DNA of 64,000 nucleotides from Hermetia illucens (GCF_905115235.1 NC_051852.1:35041199-35105198); one strand, 5' to 3'. Shown: positions 1 to 11,700, counted from the stretch's first letter. Numbers and translations: made by a program. The notes: generated by a model from the letters alone, not told the origin.

Positions 1-143
1 GTTCTGAAGATCCGAGCCGGCTGGACTCTGCTTCCCTGCTCCCATAACAACAGTCACGGTCTTAGGAGTTTGTGGCATCAAAAAGGCGCACCAAAGCGCT
101 AATTGGGCTCCACGGTGCGGCCACTGATACCTACCTACCTACT
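1..143 (+). repeat. 3' end of a LINE with CTAC-type tail
   Basis: The stretch ends in a short run of CTAC units (about 130-143) after a GC-rich segment unlike the AT-rich DNA that follows. From memory, a phrase of this kind (GGCATCA ... GCGCACCAAA ... CACTGAT then CTAC repeats) forms the 3' end of RNase H-bearing fly LINEs. No coding part is inside the window, so the family call is an inference. The left end lies outside the window. Confidence 0.4.
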
Positions 144-912
144 CTTACGGCATGCACATTTTCGGTTGATTCATGATATTCAAAGATAAACCGAAAAATC
201 TGTTGCTGAATCACAAATTCTTACCCTATATTAGTGCTATATATATGAACATCTATTAAGCTTCGACTTACTTTATTTTCGCCTTAGAACGCGCTTTCTT
301 GAACCTAAAGTGAAAGGTTTGCCCCTTAACCGCCATTATGGAAAGGTTGAAATATTGAACAAACAATAATACTTAGATGTGTTCCTATTCAGGAGAAGTG
401 TATTTCATTTTAACAAAGTTACAGTGTTCACTTCATTTCAAGACCGCCACAGTACACTGAAAACAGCTTATATGAAACGTTTTAATTATGAGAAATTGTC
501 TGTCGAGGTATTTCTGTATTTGACTAAATCCCATAGACCCTTGAGTATTTTGAGTGGGTGGAAAGCAGGTGATTCCCTTTGTGCTTTCTAGGAGGCATGG
601 AATAGAAATTTCATCAAAAACAGGGGTAATAAGAGGGTTACCAGAATTTTCTTTCCGGATTCATAGAATTTTCGCGTAATTTTCACCCCGGTGCCGGATT
701 TTAGTTATATATCCCTGATGCCCCGCAATTACATTCCTGCTAAATAAACACTCGCGAACTCCTGGAAATCCACGGAAAAACTACACTCCAACGACCAATT
801 GCCTTCCATTGTTTGGCGAAGAGAACCCTCTGAGAACCCATATTTAACTTTCAACCACTTGAGCAAACCTTACCAGCTCCACAGAAAATTATGCAAAAAA
901 GTAGAACACATC
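144..912. other. AT-rich intergenic stretch, no gene seen
   Basis: No convincing coding region, RNA gene or repeat was recognised. A 70-codon open frame at 379-591 has no recognisable domain and no splice or promoter context, and I treat it as chance. Confidence 0.5.
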
Positions 913-932
913 GCCTCCGTGGCGCAATCGGC

Positions 933-969
<37 letters not shown>

Positions 970-986
970 GAGCCCACCCGGGGGCG
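913..986 (+). tRNA. tRNA-Asn (GTT)
   Basis: This is a 74-nt cloverleaf. The acceptor stem pairs 913-919 with 979-985 (one G-U pair) and the discriminator is G986. The anticodon stem is TTCGG/CCGAA, and the seven-base loop holds GTT at 947-949, which decodes AAC. The A box lies in the D arm and the B box (GGTTCGAGCC-type) in the T arm. A T5 run at 995-999 can end Pol III transcription. The gene has no intron. An identical gene body lies at 21340-21413. Confidence 0.97.
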
Positions 987-1838
987 CAAATATCTTTTTA
1001 AAATATGTATCTTATGCATACAAATAAGATTGAAATTACCAGGCATTCATTAATCTAGAAATTCGCTGATATAATTTGCCCATCAGTAACTGATTAAGTG
1101 TGTAGTGTGGCAGTGATGACGTGTGTACGGCAAGAAACATCTGAATGGGCTTACGACAAACTGATTAAATGGAAGTAAAGGTCACTTTATAGTGCGGACC
1201 GACACGACGCTGTTACCTTTTCGTGTTTATTTGTACATGTACAGATAAAAAAATATATTTTTTATATTTATATATCCATTGAAATGGGACTGAGGACAAC
1301 AATCAACAATGACCAAAATTATTTTGCTCTTACATTGAAGGCAATTAGTTAATAAATTCCGTCGCTAAAAAAGCTTTTTATTTCAGGGATACTAGTGTTG
1401 TTATAACTACAATTAACTATCTCCGCTAGAGAACCCGAAAATACACATTAGTTCAGAACGAAACGTGTCAGCACGCTTCTCAAGCAAACCTGTTTATTTC
1501 AGTCGATAATAATCAACCTGTTAGTAGTAACTCCTCAAATTATAATTGATATTGAGATGAAAATTGAAAAAGATTTTTCTTTTCGTGGCTAAAATTGGAT
1601 AAGAATAAACAGAGTCTCGGGAACCAGTTTTCCCCCTCTTTCAGTGATTTGCAGGAAAAGATACGAGAACGGAAAACGAATAACAGACAAAATTTTAGCC
1701 TTTAATTTTTTCTTAGCCATTATTATTAGTTTCTTTTTTTCTCACAATAAACTCCGATTCTGCTTTCCTATTACAAATTTTAAAGATTTATATTTTCAGC
1801 TGTGGTTGACCATATTAAATAAGCAAGCGAGCCCTCAC
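987..1838. other. AT-rich spacer between tRNA genes
   Basis: The 852 bases between tRNA-Asn and tRNA-Ile hold no coding region or repeat that I recognise. Composition is strongly AT-rich and several short frames are broken by stops. Confidence 0.5.
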
Positions 1839-1912
1839 GGCCCATTAGCTCAGTTGGTTAGAGCGTCGTGCTAATAACGCGAAGGTCGTGGGTTCGATCC
1901 CCCCATGGGCCA
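1839..1912 (+). tRNA. tRNA-Ile (AAT)
   Basis: This is a 74-nt cloverleaf. The acceptor stem 1839-1845 (GGCCCAT) pairs fully with 1905-1911 and the discriminator is A1912. The anticodon loop holds AAT at 1873-1875, read as IAU after A-to-I editing. The D loop carries the normal GG at positions 18-19, and the T loop is TTCGATC. A T6 run at 1917-1922 is a Pol III terminator. Only 852 bp separate it from the upstream tRNA-Asn on the same strand. Confidence 0.97.
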
Positions 1913-1944
1913 TCTCTTTTTTATATTTTCAAATAGTATTATCT

Positions 1945-4762
1945 CATCTTCCTACATTTTACAGTGGGAACAGTAAAACGCAAATCGACTATATTCTCGT
2001 AAGATGCCAACATTTTACCATTGCCACTGATTGCAAAGTCGTTCCCTATGAGCCCATCGCACCTCAACATCGGCCGTCGATTGCCGTCCTGCGAATTAAG
2101 CCACCGAGAAAACGGCGTGAAGAACACACTGGCCCGCGGCGCATTAAATGGTGGCGATTTGGTGAGAAGAAAGAAGAAACGGTCACACTCATACGGTTGC
2201 CGACCATTACGAATGCGGAAGAATCGTGGAACCAAATGAAAGACACGATCCACAAAGCGGCCTCTGCAGTCCTCGAGGTCACCAAGCCGGGTAAACGGTA
2301 CATCATCCGAGATACTTGGCTTTGGAATGATGTTGAAATGATGGTCCGTGAAAAGAAACGCCTCTACCATAAATTTCTCGACGATAAAACGCCTGCTAAT
2401 TTGCAAATTTATAATGCCAACCGGGAAGCAAAGAAACGGGTCGCTGTCACCTGAGCGAACCATCACAAAAATCTTTATGATAAACTGGACACTCGGGATG
2501 GCGAGAGAGATCTGTATCGACTTGCCAAAAGCCGTAACGAACGCACACAGGATATCGAATACTTCTGTTGCGTTAATGACAAGAACGGTACTTTGCTTAC
2601 CAATCGTCAAGCCGCAACAGATAGATGGCGAGAATACTTCGAGCAGATTTCAACTGAAGAATTTGCTCATCCTCCACGTCCACAATCATTGCCGGCATTT
2701 GGAGCAGTTCCACCTGTCAGCGCAACTTGGAGCTCAGAGGTGGCGGTGAGGAAGACGGGGCGGCAACCCTGTCGGCTGACCCAAAACCAAGTGGCCGAGG
2801 AGAACCTCCATAGTGGTGAAACCGGGAGACGCTGTATTCACTTTGGCTTACCGACCGTGACGCAGTAGGCGAATGCTCCAAAGGCCTAATCAGGGCGATC
2901 AGACCCGAGTCTGCACGGGGACTCATCTGAAGTGGCAATTGGTCACGAAATCTTACCGTTGTAGTACAACTACCGTGAGTACAGCTCGGTTGTTTGCGGT
3001 TGGCCCCTTAGTGAGAGTTTCATGGGGGCTGTTGGTGATGCTCAAGCGAAAAGAGACCTTCGGGCCTCGGCGTGGTGTTGCGTTTCAACACTAGTGCCGT
3101 ACTCGTTAGTTCGATAGAGATTTAGGGAGGTCTTGCATCCACCAGTATGAATGCTAAGCCATGTACTTGGTACAGACTGGTACCATTGTTGCTTGTCTCA
3201 GCGGGGCTCTGATTGTGGTCACAAAATCAATCCGTGTCTTAAGAAGGCCGTGGAATTAAGTCCTCCAGGTACTCACGTAAAACCCTCAAGGAGCGCAACT
3301 GAAGTTGAGGAGACAATAAAACGAATGAAATCGGGAAAAACCGCAGAACCTGACGACATCGCATCTAAGCTCTGGAAAACGAAGAGCTGGGACCCAACAC
3401 TGTGGCTCAATGAATTCTTTAATCGGGTTATTCAGGAAGGAAGAACACCATCTGACTGGGAAGAAAGTACCAATATGGAAAAAGAAAGGTAGTCCAACAG
3501 AATGTTCAAATTACCGACCGATCCGGTTACTTTCCCATACCATGAAGATTTTTTAACGCATTCTTGACAACCGTATTCGCGAAATCGTTGAAATAACCGT
3601 GAATCAAGCCGGGGTTTGTCAAAAAGTGCTTAACTACTGACGCAATACACGCTGCGCGATTATACTCATGGAGAAACACCGTGAGAAGCTTCTTTACATT
3701 GCATTTCTGGATCTAGAGAAAGCGTTTGATCGTGTGCCACACGAACTCATCTGGTATGCTTTACGACAACACTTAGTGCCAGAAGAACTCGTGCGCTGGG
3801 TTCAATTGTTCTACCACGATCCGAAAAGTAAAGTTCGAAGTATGGCGGGTGTATCAAAACCGCTTCGTGTCTCTGTTGGTGTTCATCAAAGAAGCGCCCT
3901 CTCACCACTCCTCTTTGTTCTTATTATGGACACCGTTACGCGGGATATCCAACGTCCAGCGCCCTACACACTGCTTTATGCAGATGATGTTTTCTAAGAA
4001 TCTGATAGCAAAAATTATCTGAACAACTTGTCCAAAAATGAAATGATCGCCTCATGCAACACGGTCTCAGATTGAATTTAAACAAAACTGAATTTTTGAC
4101 GACCGATTCCCATGAAACAGGCACAATCACTGTCAGCGGCAGTGATCTGCCCAGAACTAAGCGATTTAAGTACCTCGGGTCAACGCTATCAGCCAATGAA
4201 GAACTGCGTTATGAAATTGCTTCACGCATTAACGCAACATGGATGAAGTGGCGTTCCACAACTGGTGTTCTTTATGATCGACGTATCAACGAATGTCTCA
4301 AATCTAAAATTTTCCGCAATGTCGTTCGTCCTGTCGCTCTCTATGGTTCTGAGTGTTGGCCGATTATAAAAGACAATGAACGGCGCCTTGCGGTAATGGA
4401 GACGAAGATGTTGCGTTGGACTAACCGCACGACACGTTTTGATCACATCCGAAATGAGGATATCCGCGATCGTTGAGGTTGCACCGATCATGGAAAAATT
4501 GCGAGAGAGACGTCTTCGATGGTATGGTCACACAATTTGTGCTAAAGAGAATTCACTTGCCAAGATTGGTCTGACCACCGAAGTTGATCGTAAACGACCA
4601 AACGGCAGACCGAATCAACGGTGGCTTGACACGTTGGATTGGGATTTAGAAGTCTCGAGATTGCACCCAGATCAAGCATTCGATAGAGCCAAATGGCGAA
4701 ACCGATCACAACGAGCCGACCCCGCTTGTGAACGCTGAAGGCTGAAGAAAAAGAAGACCGAA
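1945..4762 (+). mobile_element. RTE-type LINE, copy 1 (5'-truncated, interrupted)
   Basis: This is a decayed non-LTR retrotransposon that once coded an endonuclease-reverse transcriptase. From left to right it shows: the end of the AP endonuclease domain (QIDYILVR near 1980); the spacer with TWLWNDVEMMVREKKRLY near 2320; the RT entry motif KSGKTAEPDDI near 3330; the catalytic region with FLDLEKAFDRVPHELIW near 3710; a GVHQRSALSPLLF block near 3880; the active site YADDVF at about 3978-3995; and the thumb and C-terminal domain ending RRADPACER near 4735. The glycine expected in the QG(S/C) block is an arginine (HQRSA). The tail is a short GAAAAAGAAG-type run. Stops and frameshifts near 2454, 3490, 3997 and 4476 break the frame. 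A 564-bp repeat is inserted at 2728-3291. The clade call rests on motif memory. Confidence 0.85.
2728..3291 (+). repeat. Unclassified 564-bp repeat inserted in RTE, with 9-bp target duplication
   Basis: Direct repeats AGCGCAACT lie at 2719-2727 and 3292-3300. Removing the insert plus one repeat restores a continuous RTE reading frame (VSATEVEETIKRM) across the junction, which proves a later insertion. The insert has no clear terminal inverted repeat, no poly(A) tail and no long open frame. Related DNA occurs at 22598-22708 (partial, same strand) and at 59815-60345 (opposite strand). It could be a SINE-like or 5'-region LINE fragment, or a small DNA transposon. The 9-bp duplication alone does not decide. 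Confidence 0.8.
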
Positions 4763-5790
4763 TTCTCCCCTGCCCATGTACAGTTTTATCCTGGCTATGC
4801 TGTCATAGGCGGCTTTAAAGTCAATAAAAAGATAGGGCAACTGATGGTCATATTCCAACAGTTTTTCCATCGCTTGCCGCACAGAGAAAATCTGATCTGT
4901 TGCTGATTTGCCTGGAGTGACGACTCTTTGGTATGGGCCAATGATGTTCTGGACGTATGGGGCTATCCGGCCTAGCAAGATAGAGGAGAATATCTTATAG
5001 ATGGTACTCAGCAACGTGATATCTCTATAATTGCTGCACTGTGTGATATCCCCCTTTTTATGTATGAGACAGATAATGCCTCGTTGCCAGTCGTCAGGCA
5101 TTGATTCGCTGTCCCATACTTTGCGCATCAGTTGATGCACCACTTGGTGTATTTGATCGTCTCCATATTTAACCAAGTCAACAGAGATCCTGGAGATAAA
5201 GCATCAACAAATGATCTTCACAATCACCTGAAGAACGATATCATTCATACGGCCACAAACATAGCTGGCCTCAGCCGCAAAAAAGAGTCGGAACGGCTGG
5301 TTTGACGAAGAATGTAAGCTAGCAACGGAACGGAAGAATGCTGCATACTGAGTAATGTTGCATTCTCAAAGCACTCGGGCACGCGCGGAGACTTATCACG
5401 AACTCTGGCGAGTGTAGAAGCGACTTCACAGACGGAAAAAAGAAGCCTGGGAGAACCAATAGGTCTGTGAACTGGCTGTAATTCCAGCGACTCCTGGCGA
5501 CTTATGATTTTTAAGCCGATGAATTGCACGGAGTGTTTCTTCTATGCTTGGTGGTGGCAGTATCTATCCGTCGTATTCATTTGGCGGGACCTTCAACTCG
5601 CCGATAGTTTGGTTGTTGAGCAGTTCATCAAAATACTCAATCATCGCTCCAATATGCTCATTCTGTCGGAAATCTGGTTTCCCTCTTTGTCTCGGAAGGA
5701 TGAACATCGAGGTGTATAAGGCTTCATCCAGCTGACTTAATGGTACAACTTCCGCGTCTGGTGCGGTTGCTCCCTGTACTTTTCTAGTTC
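4763..5790 (-). mobile_element. GATGAT-tail family LINE, rearranged fragment
   Basis: Minus-strand 5176 to 4763 encodes the RT core of the family: MPDDWQRGIICLIHKKGD, then [29 protein letters not shown] and [14 protein letters not shown]. Minus-strand 5760 to 5490 encodes the part just upstream of it in the protein (EYFDELLNNQTIGEL, ILPPPSIEETL). The stretch between, about 5190-5480, reads in the opposite direction and holds a still more N-terminal part (NGWFDEECKLATERKN). The copy is therefore internally inverted or assembled from two insertions. It lacks the YADD region and the 3' end. It directly abuts the RTE tail at 4762. Confidence 0.75.
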
Positions 5791-6230
5791 ATAGACTTGT
5801 TAGCTCAACATTATTTGGATATCGGTATGAAGAGTATTTCGGAGCCAGGCACCATATAGTGGCAACCATCTGATTTTTTTCAGATTTTTCGGTTGGGTAG
5901 TTTCTGAGAATAGGTCCGTTCAAGAAATTATCACTTCCGTTCCCCCGCATTCCCCAACTTTCCAACAAATATCTAAAATTAAGGCTTCGGAAAGTACTTA
6001 TCGAGACCTTGCATTTGATACCCCACATGACTATATTTGGTGAAAAAAATTACACCCCCCTTTTGCATGTATGGGGACCCCCCCCCCCCCCATAAATTCG
6101 ACGTAAAAGGATGTAACTCACTGTATGCGTGAGCATTCACAGTTCCCACCTTTCCACCAAATTTGGTGTTAATCACTATAGCCGTCTCCGAGAAAAATGC
6201 TGGTCACAGACAGACAGACGCTATTTGACG
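5790..6230 (+). repeat. Dispersed ~0.45-kb module ending in CAGA repeats
   Basis: This block (ATCGGTATGAAG..., GCACCATATAGTGGCAA, TTTGATACCCCACATGA, TTCCCACCTTTCCACCAAA, then CAGACAGACAGA) is repeated at about 13655-14090 and in part at 63590-63720. It is non-coding. Ending in a (GACA)n run, it resembles the 3' untranslated end of an R1-like LINE. A homopolymer of about 14 C lies near 6078-6091. Both full copies stand just upstream of an R1-like LINE. Confidence 0.65.
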
Positions 6231-9046
6231 TGAATATAACAAAGACTTCCACAGGGAGCTAAGGTAGGCGGCATTCACATATTCAGCTGCTAGGCTGCGC
6301 CGAGCCTCATGCTAGATAAATTCGTACTGATGGTGAAAAAATTAGCTTACGAAGCAAACCGCCAATAATAATAGCTGACGATTTTAACGCTTTGGCCGAA
6401 GATTGGGGTGGTCGCGAAACAAATGCTAGAGGCCGCATATTGCTTGAAGTATTTTCACGTCTGAATGTCGTTCTAGCAAATACTGACGGCGTCAATAGTT
6501 TTCGGAGACGGGATATGGGAACGGTGATAGACCTCACGTAGTTGACTTTCAGCGGTACATTATCTAAGGATCTCCAATGGCAGGTGAGCGAGAAGGCACA
6601 TCATCAGGCTATCATCTTCCAGATGGAGCGTACGACAGGAGCAAAGCGAATCAAAAAAATTGCAGTATCGAGTTGAACATCCAAAAAACTTGATAAAGAA
6701 ATGTTCGAGGAAATACTTCTGTATGAAGCGATGGCGATGGAAAATGCACAAGAAAAGGTGACACAGGTTCTTGGAAAGATACAAAAAGCGTGCGACGCTT
6801 CCATGCCTCGCCACACGGTACTCAAGAAACGATTGCCCAACTTCTAGTACAATACCGAAATCGAATAACGTCGTAAAGTTTGCCTTAAAACCAGAAGACA
6901 GCCAACGTAGCAGAAACCGGCCTGAGTTTGAAGAGTTGCACGACGCAACGAAGGCGAGGTAAGAACTGCAAGCAGCCATCTCTACAAGTAAAACTAAACA
7001 CTTCAAGAGGTTATCCAAGGAAGCGGACTGAGACCCATGGAGAGGGGCATCCAAGGCAGTTATGGCATTAATCAAGGCGCTCACCGCCGATAACCAACCT
7101 TGATTTGCTGGCGGATATCATTAGCACTCTCTTTACACAAGTTTCAAATTAATCGAACCTACCCAATGTCCAGATAGATCCCGGCGAAATTCCCGAGGTA
7201 ACCACTGAAGAAGTCCTGAAAGCCGCGAAGAAGATTGCCGAAAATAAAGCCCCAGGTTTAGACGATATTCCGAATAAAGCACTGACAGCGGCCGTCGAAA
7301 CAGTTCGAAGGTGGTTCGCTGAAACATTTACGACGTGCCTCATAGACGGGATTTTCCCGGAAGAGTGGTGGAAACAGAAACTTGTGCTAATCCCGAAACC
7401 AAATAAACCTTTGGGTGATCATTCGTCTTATAGGCCTATATGCCTACTAAACGGGTCATCTTCAAGAGACTTGCACCAATCACAGGAAAGGAGAGTGGTC
7501 TCTCAGACAGGCAGTTCCGATTCCGAAAGGCAAATTCTACTGTCAATGCGATTAGCACGGTGATGGAAATTGCGGAAAAAGCAATAGAGGCCAATAAATT
7601 CTGCGTGGTAGTTACTCTCGACGTGAAGAAAACCTTCAATACGGCAAAATGGAGCATAATAATTGCGGCTTTAGTCAAATTGGGCGCCCCTAAATACCTG
7701 GTGCACATTGTCATGGAATTTCTCCGGAAGAGAATATTGTGTTATGATTCGGACGATGGACCTAAGACGTATACAACAACTTGCGTGGTTCCACAAGGAT
7801 CAGCCCTCGGTCCTCTCCTGTGGATAATAATGTATGACGGAATTTTAAAGTTGCAAATACCTAAACGAATGACAATCATTGGCTTCGCAGACGACATCGA
7901 AGTGACTATCGTGGCATAAAATATTGATGAGATTGAGGAACTCTCAAACGAGGAAATTTTTGAAATCAGGTCTTGGCTAGAGGAAGCTGATCTGCATAAG
8001 CATAAAACCGAGATAGTTTTGACTATCAAGCGAAGGAAGCAAACGTCGATAATGATCAGGATTGGCGATACCTAGGAGTCATGGTTGACCAAAAACTGAA
8101 ATTCAAGTCCCATTTTGAAAATTTAGCAACAACAGTTTCCGGAGTGGATACATTGTTGACAATAATGTCACCAAATATAGGTGGTCCTAGGCAAAGTCGT
8201 CGGCTTCTGATCTCGAGAGTTGTCAGCGCCATTTTGCTTTATGCAGCTCCAATCTGGACACCGTCTTTGAAGTTGGAAGCAAATAGAAGAAAAATCGCAG
8301 CCCCATTCTGATTGAGTGCATTGCATATGCAATCGGCGAGTCCTATACCTATCGTCGACAATTGGCAAGAAGTGAATCTATTTTGGAATGGCAAAAAAGG
8401 TGAGATGATTCACCTAAAGAACGCTGAACAGACAGGATTATTCCAGATGTCTCTAAATGGATCAAACGAAGGCAGGGTTAGTTACTACCTAACTGAATTC
8501 CTAAGCGGACACGGAGGGTACCGTACATACCTTTATCGCTTCGGGCGTGATGACCCCTCGTATTGCCCGACATGCCTGATGCTTTTAACTGCCTGCGGTT
8601 CGCCGCACACAAAGCGGAGGTGGAAATTGACGCCCGGGCCCGGTTGACACCCGAGAATATCGTGGACCACATGCTAGCCTCTTAAACATCTTGAAGGGCA
8701 GTGGAAAAATTAATGAAGGCGATCCACAATCTGCTGACGAGGGAGGAGCTTCGGAGGAAAGTTACAAATAACGACAGGAGTCGCAGTTCGTAACTGATCC
8801 TGCCGTGGGGCATAATAACGAAATGGCAGTCCCGTGGGATAAGTGAAGGAGAAGGAGGTGGTGATAGTGAGTAAAAGTCTCACATAAGCGAATGAGAAGG
8901 AGGTGGTTATAGTGAGTAAAAGTCTCACATAACCGCATGGCAGGAGCTAACGGTAGGTTTTGGATTTTCCACCTTCCAACGTATAAAAAAGGACAGACAG
9001 ACATCGAACCGATTCTAATAACGTTCTGTTTCACACAAAACCTTAA
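6231..9046 (+). mobile_element. R1-like LINE, long broken copy
   Basis: The copy starts inside the endonuclease domain (IADDFNALAEDWGGRETNAR near 6375). It continues through the linker to RT motifs: NKAPGLDDIPNKAL near 7250, LVLIPKPNKP near 7385, SGLSDRQFRFRKANST near 7495, VTLDVKKTFNTAKW near 7615, VPQGSALGPLLW near 7790, and the active site GFADDIEV near 7880. The C-terminal part (YLGVMVDQKLKFKSH, LSGHGGYRTYLYRF) runs to a truncated CCHC finger near 8565. The 3' end carries a GACAGACAGACA run near 8993 and the family ending ACACAAAACCTTAA. Several stops and frameshifts, including near 7440 and 7918, inactivate it. A piggyBac-like MITE is inserted at the terminal TTAA. Confidence 0.85.
8849..8938 (+). 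repeat. 45-bp tandem duplication in LINE 3' region
   Basis: Units 8849-8893 and 8894-8938 are near-identical (both begin GAGAAGGAGGTGGT and contain AGTGAGTAAAAGTCTCACATAA). The unit lies in the 3' untranslated part of the R1-like LINE. The related copies at 15800-17396 carry this motif once. Confidence 0.85.
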
Positions 9047-9920
9047 GGGGGTCATCCCGTGTGTCGGATCCGTGGAATCGAAGTTTTTTGCATCAATTGT
9101 GTCTAGATATAGTGTAGAATATATGGATAAAGTGATTTTTTGATATTCGGGGTCGTTCGGAAATTATAGTGTTAAACACGTGATAAGCCACATGCCAGAT
9201 TTATGTCGATCGCCATAATAAAGCGCGTATTTATCAGTCCGAATGATGTTCGAATGACTTCGTTAAAAGGACAAGAATTGAAGCCAAGTCTGTTCAGATG
9301 TTTTTTTGAAGAAACCTAGGGTTTGTCAACTAGGTATAGCAGATTAATGGTCAGTTAAGGTTTTATGGCTAAAAACCGCATTCTCCTTCTAAATGCGTTT
9401 TTCTCGAAACTGCATGTTGAAAATCGGCTGCCACCATAGCCCAAAATCTGTCAAACGAAATTCTTTGAAATTTTCACGACATATTTCTGCGGTTCGCAAA
9501 CTAGGATAATTGGATCGCAATTATCCTTCAGTAATTTTCTTTTATTCATTAAAGAAGCCGTGAAAAAACACCAAAATTCACAAAAAAAAAATTTAACACG
9601 GCACCAAAAATTTAGCTTTTAATATTTTTTAATAATCCTAGTTTGCGGACTGTAGTTAAATCTGTGCGTTAAAATGCCGTTTACTTTTTTTTAAAGAAAT
9701 GATCGCAGCGCTCTCTAGCGTGGCAGCAGAAAACCCCTTTTTTTGGAGATGGGTGTATAAATTGCTCTGTATTTCAATAACGAACTATACGATCGGGCTG
9801 GAAAAATTACTATGCACACTCAAGATATTATTAAATCTATGGTGAAAAATTCGTATTTGTATCTTTATCCAGTTCTTCACAACAAATTTCTAAAAACGGC
9901 TTTCACGCGAGATGACCCCC
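9047..9920. mobile_element. piggyBac-like MITE (874 bp, TTAA target)
   Basis: The element is bounded by TTAA at 9043-9046 and TTAA at 9921-9924. Its ends are inverted repeats: GGGGGTCATCCCGTGTG on the left and CACGCGAGATGACCCCC on the right, with two mismatches in 17 bp. TTAA duplication with short inverted ends is the signature of piggyBac-type transposition. No transposase frame is present, so it is non-autonomous. Inside, TCGCAAACTAGGATAATT (about 9494-9511) and AATAATCCTAGTTTGCGGA (about 9631-9649) form a second, imperfect inverted pair. Confidence 0.8.
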
Positions 9921-9924
9921 TTAA

Positions 9925-10500
9925 ACATTAAAGTTTTGCGAGGGCAATAAGAACAATGCGAGAGTGGTGGTTGACAACAAAAAAGCGAGAGCTGTTATAC
10001 TGTGTCCATTAAGCGCAGAGTCCAGTCCATTGCATCGTAACTACATGTAACCTGTGAATGAGTACACGAGTCAAATCGGGGTAGTAATCACGGGCGAGCG
10101 CAATACTGATTCTATTGCCTCCTAGTGTATCGTTACGATATTCAATAAAATGCTCTCAAACGCCTCAAGGTCTCGATGGAAATCGGATTGTTGCCCTATC
10201 TTATTAGTTTTGTGTAGTTGTTAATTATGACGAAATATTGATAATTATTAGAAAGCATTATAAAAAAAATAAAACTTTATTTAATTAAAGTATATTTTCA
10301 GGATAAACAAACAAAGAAACATGTTGGACCAAAGAGTTTGATCTTCAAAATCACGAGGAAATATGGTTGCAAAACTTAGTTGCAATGACTTCTATATTCC
10401 AAGTGATTATCCTGTTTGCAGGTTTGAACAATAAGTTTCATTGTTTACTATTGCCCTGGTTGTCCTTCTCTGATAACAGGACTAGGGACTTAACGTGAAT
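9925..10500. other. AT-rich spacer, no gene seen
   Basis: No coding region, RNA gene or known repeat was recognised between the MITE and the LINE fragment at 10505. Confidence 0.45.
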
Positions 10501-10504
10501 TAGC

Positions 10505-10810
10505 GTTAGATAGCGACTGAACTTGGCACTCATACGCAACGTGATCGGAAGACGATAATGGCAGTGAATAGGTCACACATTAAAGAGAGGCGACAATTGC
10601 CTTGTGGACTACAACATGCAGTGGAATCTACTCTTCCAAAATGGCCGAAGAGTGGATCGCTCCAAGAGCACTTGCCGTAGAAAAGTAGAGACGGGTGCGA
10701 GCGTCTCGGAAAGTCGTGGAGGTAGCTGAGTGGCATTTCAGGCAATCGCGAGCGATGGTGGGTAGGTATGGTTGACGCGCTATACCTCACCTAGGGATGA
10801 AGGGCAACCA
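10505..10810 (+). mobile_element. 3' end of an L2/CR1-like LINE
   Basis: The plus strand matches the C-terminal end of the LINE at 61990-63400. Shared blocks are CGATGTGATCGGAAGRCG, AATAGGTCACACATTAA, the GCGACAATTGC region, the arginine-rich box, and TGGTTGACGCGCTATACCTCACC near the stop. It is truncated at its 5' end and broken. A third relative is at 51275-51620. Clade assignment is tentative. Confidence 0.65.
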
Positions 10811-11425
10811 CATATATTTACTTTTACCACCCCACCTTATGTTCTTTACCTATAAAACCCCATGATAGTTACAAACATGAAATAGTTGTTAAAATAACAA
10901 TAAAGCTGAAAAAAGAATCCACTGCACTTCAATGCCATTGAAATTGTTTGAATAGTAACACCTAGACAATTATATACAAGTGAATATAGGGGATAGCATA
11001 TGCCCAACCCTAGCTCCTTCCTAGGATTCTCCAGTACGAAGTCTATTTAGTAACAAAATCAATAGATTTCATTCAATTGGGATATTTCCAGTATTTATTG
11101 CAATAATCAATGTTACCGCTTACAAATATTAAATTAAAAACAGTTTACCTGATGTTCTTTATTAACTATTTATGAAGCGGCTAACCATAAGCAGCCTAAG
11201 TAGCCGACATCATATTCTAATTGAAGAAAACAACGAATCCAATAAATACAAATTAACGATTATTACACATCACTTTATCCTTCAAGTTTGCGGAACTCGG
11301 ATACTAGTCAACAAATACACGTAGAGACAGCATTCAATATAAAATTTCATAGATGAAATAAAGTCTTTTATACAAATTTATATCAATGTCCACTGAATAA
11401 AATTCAGTGTAAATATTCTCTAGTT
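10811..11425. other. AT-rich spacer downstream of the DNAJB12-like gene
   Basis: No gene or known repeat was seen. It lies beyond the presumed 3' end of the minus-strand co-chaperone gene. Confidence 0.5.
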
Positions 11426-11431
11426 TTTATT
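11426..11431 (-). promoter_or_regulatory. Possible polyadenylation signal AATAAA
   Basis: TTTATT on the plus strand gives AATAAA on the minus strand, 270 bases past the stop codon of the DNAJB12-like gene. A 3' UTR near 0.3 kb would be ordinary. Such hexamers are common by chance in AT-rich DNA, so transcript data would be needed. Confidence 0.35.
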
Positions 11432-11700
11432 ATAATTCTGCTTCATAATTAGACTAGACTTGATTAGTTTCTGGTCAAGATTGTAAATGTAGCTTTTAGA
11501 AAAAAACGGGTCCGATCCATATTCAAAGTGAGCACAATGAAAGGGAAGAAAAGGTCTTTTCGGTGATAAGACTTAGATACATTGCTGTTGCTATATTGAC
11601 GCCAGCTTTAATATGTGTTTATAGCGTGAAAATAGAAAGAGGCACTGCATAAAGTACCATGTCCTCATCATAACTCCCGCACTACAGCAAATTAAAGTGG

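Noticed and set aside
1888-2454. A 188-codon frame starting within tRNA-Ile
   Set aside because: The start codon lies inside the tRNA gene; only the part after about 1949 is coding-derived, and it belongs to the RTE LINE.
8849-8938. Two spaced 45-bp units as a possible CRISPR or satellite array
   Set aside because: There are only two units and no spacers, inside a LINE 3' region of a eukaryotic genome. It is a simple tandem duplication.
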